From: Hemibagrus wyckioides
Lineage: Eukaryota > Chordata > Actinopteri > Siluriformes > Bagridae
Direction of reading: 5' to 3'
Assembly (NCBI RefSeq): GCF_019097595.1
Contig: NC_080714.1
Span: 30,316,759 to 30,380,758 of the forward strand
Length of the DNA stretch: 64,000 nt
A model generated the notes under the pieces. The model was not told the origin of the DNA and did no database searches. It saw only the letters and a program-made list of their open reading frames with translations. Below are positions 55,825 through 64,000 of this stretch, piece after piece (position 1 is the stretch's first letter; each line of letters starts with the position of its first letter). A program made the position numbers and the translations under genes.

Positions 55825-56200
55825 ATGTTCCCTAAAGGAAAAGGCTCCGTCGTGCCATCCGATGGCCAAGCTCGGGAAAAGTAAGGCTTTTTTTCGCTCC
55901 TATTCCGCCGAGGCGCCTGCGAGCTGCTGTGTGTTTTTGTCTCTTTGCCTGTAGCCTATTGTTAGAGCTGCACTCATGAAGCACTGAGAGGAGCCGGAAT
56001 CACCGACAGCACCGACGCCATTCTGCGCTTTATCGCCATTTTACCCGTTTATTTCTCACGGCCTCGGGTTCCGCCTGCATTCCCACTCGATTCGGAGGAA
56101 TTTTACAGGAATTGTGAATGTGGTAAAGCGGCGCGTGAGCGGAACTCGAGGCGGTGTTTCAGTGATTCAGGTTCTGATGTTTGCTACAATGTAGCCGAGG

Positions 56201-56242
<42 letters not shown>

Positions 56243-56504
56243 CGCGCTCAGGGAGTGGGTCCATCTTTTGTGTTTTAGTATATAAGAGGCTCTGTATTTG
56301 TGTATATTTTAATCATGCTTTTTACACATGCATCCATCTGTAGACTGAGAGACTGTATTTATATTTAATTATTCATTTAGATTTTTATTATTATTTTTAT
56401 TTGTATTAATTATATTGCAGAGGTTTCATATTCTGTGTTTTGATTACAGTGCTAAACATAAGTAACCCTGGCGTTGTTTTCTGGTTACGAAAAGCTTCTC
56501 TAGA

Positions 56505-56546
<42 letters not shown>

Positions 56547-56948
56547 TGTAAGTAATTAATTGTTGTTGTTCTGATGATAATGAAAATAAGGGAAGCTAAT
56601 ATCTGCTAATTAGCACACTTCGCCTCCTAACCCTTTATCATTTCTTTTTATTACGGTAATGCTAATACCTGTGAGTATCTTACAGGCTGGCTCTGTATGT
56701 TTACGAGTATTTGCTCCACATTGGTGCACAGAAGTCGGCTCAGACTTTCCTGTCAGAGGTAAGCTGTGTGTTGATTGTGTGTGTTCAGTGATACTGGATG
56801 ATAAATAGCCTTAGCAGTGTGCTGTACTCCAGAAGAATGCTAAGTGTTGTGACCTTTCACCTTGTTTCCTATTGTTTAATGTCCAGATTCGATGGGAGAA
56901 GAACATCACTCTGGGGGATCCGCCTGGGTTCTTGCACTCCTGGTGGTG

Positions 56949-56985
<37 letters not shown>

Positions 56986-59900
56986 GATCAGTAAACTGCT
57001 TGTGTTGATTTGGTGTTGAAGTTTGACTTGTGTGTGTTTTCCCTGCAGTGTGTTCTGGGATCTGTATTGTGCCGCACCGGAGCGGAGAGACTCGTGTGAA
57101 CATTCAAGTGAAGCCAAGGCTTTTCATGACTACGTAAGTATGGGCATTTTATTTTCTGCACAACAGCATCTCTACACATTGGGCCTTACACACACACACA
57201 CAAAAACAAACAGGGCCTCACAGTGTGGCTGTGCTTTATGTACCATTGAGCTAGTTAGCACATTCTAGCTAAGCACCAGTTATTTACAGAAGTTTGTTTG
57301 CACAGCTGTAGTTTAGTTAACTTATTTCTCATGAAGGTCAATAGATTTTTTTTGTATGTTTAAATTTATTTCAGACATGATCATGAGAAAATTGTTAAAG
57401 ATTCTGTAAGAGACTATTTCTGTATTTCTCTTATAATATGAATCAAAATGTCATCCTTTACATTCTGTTCAAAATGCTGAAAACACAGTGTCTTTATAAA
57501 GCCTTAGTTAGATGTGATGTCACACAGCAGGAGTGTTTGTGATGAAAGAAAACTTTCCCAAAAACTGTAAAACACAAGGTTTTAAATTCTGTGTAAATTT
57601 ATATTAGACTAAAATGTTAGTGTTTCAACTGAAAATCAGTAAATTAGAGTGAAATTAAGTTTGGAGAAGGTGTGTGTGTGTGCCGATGTGTGAGCGCTGG
57701 TCTGTAATTCTGTTCAGTAGTCATCAAGCTGTTTTAGTGAAAGCTTGATGAGAATATATTTCACAAACTGAAATAATTATTATTATAATATAATAATAAT
57801 TATCTGGTGATGAATGAATATCAGTCCTTATCGTTTTTCCTCATCTTTGTTTTGCTCAAATTCTAAATTTCTCTCCCGCATTAGTATGTGAGCTGTACCT
57901 GGAAGTCTATAAAAACAAGTAAATTAACTTAAGTGTGCTTATGCAAATGAGATTGATTGATTTGTCTTGGAAGAGCTGTGGAGCAGCCTCAAACATGCGG
58001 CTAACGTCTGACCCGACTCGGAACTCTGACTCGATTACAGATCTGACCGAACTGAAATTAGGCATGTGAGCGGCTTGCATTGATGCCAAATGTGTTTTTC
58101 TTCATGCTAATAATCTGGCCTTTGTATGATTTGGACAGTTAGCAGATTATCCACATGCTCTGAATAAACAACCCTGATAAAGATGGCCTTGTTTTCAGGC
58201 CCGTAATCTGGTTATTCAGTGCATGAACACTGTTAATCAGATAAGAGTGAGCAGCTCAGAGAGCCACAGTGTTCCATAACATCCATAAAAAAGCCAAATA
58301 AATATTTACTAGCGTATTATAAAAATGTGAAAGGAAATGAGAATTTTCTCCTGCACTCGTTTGTTAGTGAGCTTCAGAGCTGCTGCGTGATGGGTTCATG
58401 TAAACATGTGAATGTTACCCTGTTTGTCCAGAGGCAGAATTTCAGAATTTTGTGAGATTTTTTTTAAAAGGGGTGTGTGTGTGAGAGAGAGATCAGATAA
58501 GTCATAATAATTGGAAAGTGTACATAGTCGACAGTGGTGTGACCAAAGCCCTCTGTGATATTCATTATTGTTTCTAGCATGATTTGCATGGGGGGTTGTA
58601 AGGGGGCGGGGTGCAGACGGAGCACTTTGGGGGGGGGGGTCGCAGGGTTGATTTTACTTTGAGGATCAGAGTAGGCTCTGTGTCGTTCTCGGCTTTTGTT
58701 CCTATCTGCGTCTGGTGTTTAGGCTTGGCTGTTTACTGGGGGAGAAATGGAGGGAGGGGGAGGGTCAGTGGGGGTGGTAGTAGGGGGCATGGGGGAGGCT
58801 GTGGTGGCTGGAGTCTCTAAAGCAAAATGTTACCTTCAGGCTTTTCCCTCTGGGAGAGGCCCTCTCTGGGGAAGCAGTGGGTGGAGCAAGGAGTGATTGA
58901 TGGCTGTCAGGAAGACTGGGGGGAGACGCAGACTTAACGCTTACAAGAGGTGTCTGTGTGTGTGTGCATGTGTGTGTGCGCGCGCGTGTGTGTGTGTGTG
59001 CATGTGTGTGTGTGCGCGTGTGTGTGCATGTGCGAGTGTGTGTGTGTGCGCGTGTGTGTGCATGTGCGAGTGTGTGTGTGTGCATGTGTGTGTGCGCGCG
59101 CGTGTGTGTGCATGTGCGAGTGTGTGCGAGTGTGTGTGTGTGCGCGCGCGTGTGTGTGCAGCTTAATCAGATGTTTTAGTGGCGCAAAAAAACTGTCATG
59201 ATCGTGAACCTAAAGTCAGGACTAAGTGAATTAAATAAATGCAGGCTCATCAAACCTGTAGTGTGTGGACATGAGTGTATGGGTCTTATCATCCTCTGGC
59301 TACAGTATTTCACAGTGGACACACACACACACACGCACATTACTGTGGGAGGACACAGGAATGGTAACCATGACTACAGCAAAGCCACAGTGCATCCTCG
59401 GTTTGCCCCGCCCATGAGTACCAGTAGTTCCTGTTTGTGCTTTATTCTGTAGCACAGTTACAGTTTCTGCTACTGAAAGTCCTGAACTGTGTGCAGTGGG
59501 AAAAGGTTTGAGGACTGTCACATTTTGATGTGTGTGTGAGAGAGAGAGAGAGTGTGTGTGTCTCTGCTGTTCTGATGCTTCCAGGATGAAGGGAACTGAG
59601 GTCTTTTATTTTTGTCCAAATTATTCATAGTCTTTTGTGTGTGTTTGCAGAGTGCTGCTGCAGCTCCGAGCCCTGTGATGGGGAACATGCCCCCTGGAGA
59701 TGGCATGCCTGGTGGCCCGATGCCCCCTGGATTCTTCCAGGTACCACATTTTCCTCACAATCACATTACATTTTCTCTTCCATTCTCTCTCTCTCTCTCT
59801 CTCTCTCACTCAAACACACATGCACACACTGATGTACATCTGAAACTTTAATATTGACACTGCAGTTTTTTAGCTCTGTAGAAACCTTGGAGTTCTGCTT

Positions 59901-62900
59901 TGCTTTAAAGTCACTTGAAACTGAATTCTAGCAGATGGTCAGTGTGAAAATGTGTCCCAGCTCTGACCTTGGGTTATATATGGGTTTGTATTCACTTCAT
60001 GTTCACACCAATATTTACCCAGATTTATATTTAACAAGCTGCTTATTTGTAACCCTGATCTGATGTGGAGCTCTGCTCTGTGACTGGGATTCGAGGACTA
60101 ATTTATTCTCTTTACTCTCAGGTGGACAGTTTTAGGTGCCTTAAGTTTTTTTTGAGATCTGTTATCAATTAGTACATATACCTGTACATGTGTACACATG
60201 AGATTTTAATGCACAAAGGTAGTAACTCACCAGGATGAATAAAAAATGAAGTGGTTATAACGGAGAAGCTTTATAAAGCTCCATGATGCTTAGTGAAGTG
60301 TTTTGTTTCCAGTTAAAAGTTTGTTTTTTTTTTTTGTTTGTTTGTTTGTTTGTTTTGCATTTTCCATTCTGTTAATTCTTTTCGGTATTTGTATGTCCCT
60401 TTGTCTGCTGGTTCCCAGTTGTGGAGCTCCAAGCCCAGTCTTGAGTGTCTGGTCCCCCAGGCCTTGATCCTCCATGTGTGATGTGTACCCTAACCCTCAC
60501 CCTGTTTCTCTTTAATTACAAAGAGATTGTATGAATATTTTGAGTGGTGTCAGGTCCCGTGTGTGTTTGGGTGTGTGTGTTCTGAACTCTGTACAGGCTG
60601 TGTGACACATACATGTATCCTGCTTTCAGTGGGAATATGAGCAGCTATGCCATTGAAATAAGATCCTAGCAGATTTTGGAGAAAGTTACATTGGGTGTGA
60701 GAAAAGGCGCTATATAAATACTGTGAAGCTCAGAGAAACAATATGAAGATCTTTGAAGCCCTGTGAAGTGTGTGCGTTTCTGACTGGAAACCTGTGCTAT
60801 GGTGATGTTTCGACTCGGACATGCCCACATTGCACTGTTATGTTAGATAATCAGTTTCAGTTGTACAGTGCAGGGTTATCAGGTGAAAGCTACAGAGCAT
60901 GTACGGTTTGAGAGGGGGTGGAGAATGAAAGATTTTTAATTGACAAAATAATCTTGGCGTGGAGAGCATGTGATTTATTGATAGTGTGAAAAGGGAGGTT
61001 TTTATTGTTTGTTTTCTTACTGTGACTTGCATGTTGGTTTAATGATATAAAATCAATTCTGAGTGACTTTAATCTTTCTTGCTGCTGTGTTTGCTTCGAT
61101 GTCTCATTTTCACCACTCCTGTAGGTTTGGCTAAAATCCTGCTGCTTTCACTGTCTGCCTAAATTGTCTAATGCCCCACGGCCCCCACCCCCCATCTGTC
61201 TGTTGGCCTTTCTATCTGTAACTGTCTGTCTGTCTCCTTTTAAATCTCTCTCGCTCTCTCTCAGGGCCCCCCCGGCTCGCAGTCCTCTCCTCATGCTCAG
61301 CCTCCTAACAGCATGATGGGACCCCATGGCCAGGTAGCTCCTCCCTGCACACTTTCTCCTCCCTCCTGCTCTCTTTATGCATACCTGTTCTTTATCTCTC
61401 TCTCTCATCTCTCTTTTTCTGAAAGCAGAGTGGTGTCAGATGTTACATTGAGCATTTGATCCTCTGAACTCTGACGATGCTTTCAGGAAATTGTCTTTCC
61501 TATTTATGATAAGTTTGTTCTTCATGTGGTGTTTAAAGAACCGGGATCTAACCTACATTGTTCTGTTATAGCCGTTCATGTCTCCTCGATTTGGTGGAGG
61601 TCCGAGACCCCCGATCAGAATGGGCAACCAGGTGAGCTCAAGAATGTGTGACATTTATTACCAGCATTATATTGTTTATTACAAGTGTTGCATAAGAGAC
61701 AACACACCAGAACATGATCCTAAAATTAATGACAATATTAGGACATCAGCACAGTATTACTTTACCATTGTATTAATCAACTATTCATAATATCACAGTA
61801 TTTATATATCAATGTAGAAAATATTTTCAGTTTTAGAGATTAGTTTTTATAAAATCAATGAGTGTGGTGTTTCCTCCTGCAGCCTCCAGGTGGGGTCCCT
61901 GCAGCTCAGCCTATGCTCCCTAACATGGACCCTCGTCTTCAGGGTGAGTGTGTTTTTCTTTCTCTCTCTCTCCCTCTCTCTGTCTCCCCCTGTCTGTCTG
62001 TCTCTGCCCTCCCTCCCCCCTTCTCTCTTATGCTCGCACACACACACAAGAACTTTCCTTAATATCAGAATTTTATAATATAAAGTACATTAATGATTGT
62101 TTTTTTGCTGGTTTTAAACTTTTTTCATTTTTAGGGCCGATGCAAAGAATGAATGTTCCAAGAGGAATGGGACCTATGGGCCCTGGACCCCAGGTAACAC
62201 CGCTACAGCTTTTTGTAATCTGGTCATGTTTCTTGCCTCCGTCCCCTGACTGTCGCCCGCCCACTTTTTAGCCATAAATACCATCAGAAAATCATTAGTT
62301 TACTGTGGACATTTCCTAAACCATACACACCATCAAGTTGGCACTTTTGCAGGTAGACATTTCAGGGCATTATGGGTATTCTGTATGAAGCCTCAGTATG
62401 GTTCACTAAACACAGTAGTAGTAAATGTGGTGTATTTTAGGACACAAGGTGAGTGTTTAGTGAAATACCTGCCTCAGGCCAGTGATGCATCTTCAGTGTT
62501 CAATGTCTGCTCAGATATTCCTTTAAATGTGGTGTACATTTCTCCTGCAGAATTTCGGAGGAGGAATGAGACCTCCACACAACTCCATGGGTCCGGGAAT
62601 GCCGGGAGTTGCTATGTAAGGAAACCTGATTTAGTCTGTCAGTCTCCTCCAGGTTTAACATCGTTACTAAATGCCATCCCATTGATCCTCTTTCACCTTC
62701 ATGACATTGTGTTTCAGGGGTCCGGGGAACGGCAGACCACCCTGGCCAAATCCCAATGCTAACAATGTGAGTCCGCTTCCTGTTTTACTTTAATACTCAA
62801 ACTTACTTTAAACATACTGTAACACTCATCAGTACATCAGAACAAGGACCAACAACATTTCAGTTGTACAGTACACAAGAGTGCATAATGTGCAAATCCA

Positions 62901-64000
62901 CTCCTTTCTGAGACGAGTGCAAGTACAACATGGATCTGATTCTACATTAAAATCAAAATGCATCCTCTAACACTTAATACATTAAATAATAATAATAAAA
63001 TATTATTATTATTAATACATTAAAGTTGAGGAGTAGGAATTTCAAAGTCAGGAAGCGTTTTCTTTGGCATTTCATAAATGGAGTTTGGAAATTATGTTCT
63101 GTACGAATTCGGTCATAACGAAGTTGAACACAACATAAGAGTGTGTGTGTGTCTGTCACAGATGCCGTACTCCTCACCATCTCCTGGTGCATATGGGGTA
63201 AGTACAGTTGCCCTTTTGTTAGTGACCATCACTCAGGATTTAACTTCTGACATGGGCCTTATGTTTCTAATAGAAGCTACTTTTATGCACGCTGTATTTT
63301 CACTAAATATGTTCAGGATCAGGATGCTTGAACATGAACTGGAACTTTGTGCTGTTTTCTGTAGGGTCCTCAGGGAGGTGGACCTCCAGGAACCCCAGGA
63401 ATTGTCCCAAGCCCTGCAGGTCACTTTCACTAATCACTCCTGAACACTAATTAGCTAGAAACAGCAAAGATATGCTAACAGGTAATGTGTCTTACTTTCA
63501 GACTCCAACAATTCGAGTGAAAACCTGTACACCATGATGAACTCGGGTGGAGGGGGGAGAACCAATGTAAGGACAGAAACACTGCTGTGTAAAATTTTGC
63601 TCATTGTCTCATTTAACTCAAATTAAAATATAATGCCAATCAAATAATTTTTTTCTCAAACACATAATTAGTCCACTAATTGTTTGGTAGAGATTGTGGC
63701 CACTGTGTGACCAATCAGGGTCGAGATTTTCCCGACAGTGACATGGAATAATTCTGAACAGGAGCAGGATTAGTGACGAGACTAGAGAACTAATATCTCT
63801 GTATCTCTCGGTGTTTATCATGTGAACTGTTTATCATGTGAATGTGTAGCTGCAGACACAATAACAAACACAGACAATATTTTGCATATGTGTGTGTGTG
63901 TGTGTATTTATTCTTAAATGTGTGTGTATTTACCTTAACATGTATCTTGCTTTTATGTAGTTTCCCATTGGTCCGGGTTCAGAGGGCCCCCTAGGGGCGA
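55825..64000 (+). CDS. ssbp3: single-stranded DNA-binding protein 3-type (LDB-associated), first 15 exons; partial
   Basis: SSBP2/3/4 proteins bind LDB1 in nuclear transcription complexes and protect it from degradation. Exons: 55825-55880, 56686-56758, 56887-56948, 57049-57133, 59651-59740, 61265-61333, 61572-61631, 61883-61943, 62135-62193, 62551-62615, 62718-62766, 63162-63197, 63365-63419, 63502-63566 and 63961-64000 (runs off the edge). All phases agree; 308 residues are visible. The N-terminal LUFS/LisH region is almost identical to mammals: [52 protein letters not shown] Pro/Gly/Met-rich region follows ([58 protein letters not shown]). MFPKGKG, the HAQPP insert and IRMGNQPPGGVP favour SSBP3 over SSBP2 and SSBP4; which teleost duplicate it is cannot be told. 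Confidence 0.9.
56202..56240. repeat. GT microsatellite in ssbp3 intron 1
   Basis: A pure GT run of about 19 units. The rest of intron 1 (55881-56685) is GC-rich at first, then AT-rich, with an ATT triplet run near 56507-56545. Confidence 0.93.
58749..58774 (+). other. G-quadruplex motif
   Basis: Four or more G-tracts of at least three G lie within 26 bp (GGGAGGGGGAGGG, then GGGGG), inside a larger G-rich stretch that also has a ten-G run at about 58630. Confidence 0.75.
58955..59160. repeat. TG/CG-rich minisatellite
   Basis: Alternating purine-pyrimidine DNA (tgtgtgtgcgcgcgtgtgtg, with catgtgcgag words) for about 200 bp in ssbp3 intron 4. Its sequence is of the kind that favours Z-DNA. Confidence 0.9.
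59741..61264. other. ssbp3 intron 5
   Basis: AT-rich with a CT run (59785-59808), a TTTG run (60325-60355) and pyrimidine-rich DNA before the acceptor. No other feature seen. Confidence 0.55.

Larger units (their letters stand above)
57134..59650. other. ssbp3 intron 4
   Basis: The largest visible ssbp3 intron, 2.5 kb. It contains a G-rich stretch (58600-58810, see the G4 entry), a TG/CG minisatellite (58955-59160) and short CA and GA runs. No coding exon or RNA gene is recognisable. Confidence 0.6.

Noticed and set aside
58897..59201. Cys-rich frames in ssbp3 intron 4
   Set aside because: Translations of a TG/CG repeat.

Overview
The window is animal nuclear DNA, almost certainly from a teleost fish. 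Genes are split into many small exons, and the interspersed repeats are fish-type: Tc1/mariner, L2-like LINE with an SGNH-esterase ORF1, Ty3/gypsy and a tRNA-derived SINE. The three leftmost genes keep the order and orientation of human chromosome 1p31 (TNNI3K and FPGT on one strand, LRRIQ3 divergent). The dinucleotide-rich, repeat-laden character would fit an otophysan such as a catfish, but that is only a guess.

Layout. 1-1269: two Tc1/mariner copies, tail to tail. 1350-11346 (minus): twelve 5' exons of tnni3k, giving the N-terminal coil and ankyrin repeats; the kinase half lies left of the window. Its intron 7 holds a 31-bp minisatellite into which a decayed Ty3/gypsy element inserted. 11356-15586: a 40-bp minisatellite touching the tnni3k start, a Tc1 relic and a 2.85-kb 32-bp minisatellite. 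15975-28719 (minus): complete four-exon fpgt, 580 residues; its 10-kb intron 1 holds a 5.1-kb AT-rich array almost without G and an L2-like LINE. 28720-29521: compact bidirectional promoter with CCAAT boxes, an ETS-like site and a near-perfect RFX X-box. 29522-51795 (plus): complete seven-exon lrriq3, 609 residues; its intron 2 is one 18.7-kb TG-rich tandem array. 51796-55600: intergenic retroelement relics. 55825-64000 (plus): first fifteen coding exons of an ssbp3-type gene, running off the right edge.

Exon models were built by hand from homology and splice phase. The summed lengths are multiples of three (fpgt 1743 nt, lrriq3 1830 nt) and every junction is in phase. Two junctions need GC-AG introns.

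The genes act in unrelated processes: GDP-fucose salvage (fpgt), a heart-type ankyrin-repeat kinase (tnni3k), a probable cilium/sperm-related LRR-IQ protein (lrriq3) and an LDB-complex cofactor (ssbp3). I see no novel multi-gene system. The unusual content is the tandem-repeat DNA: about 28 kb, some 45% of the window, in six large arrays, four of them inside introns. The very long Cys/Val/Leu/Ser reading frames between 30.4 and 49.2 kb are a by-product of that repeat and not genes.
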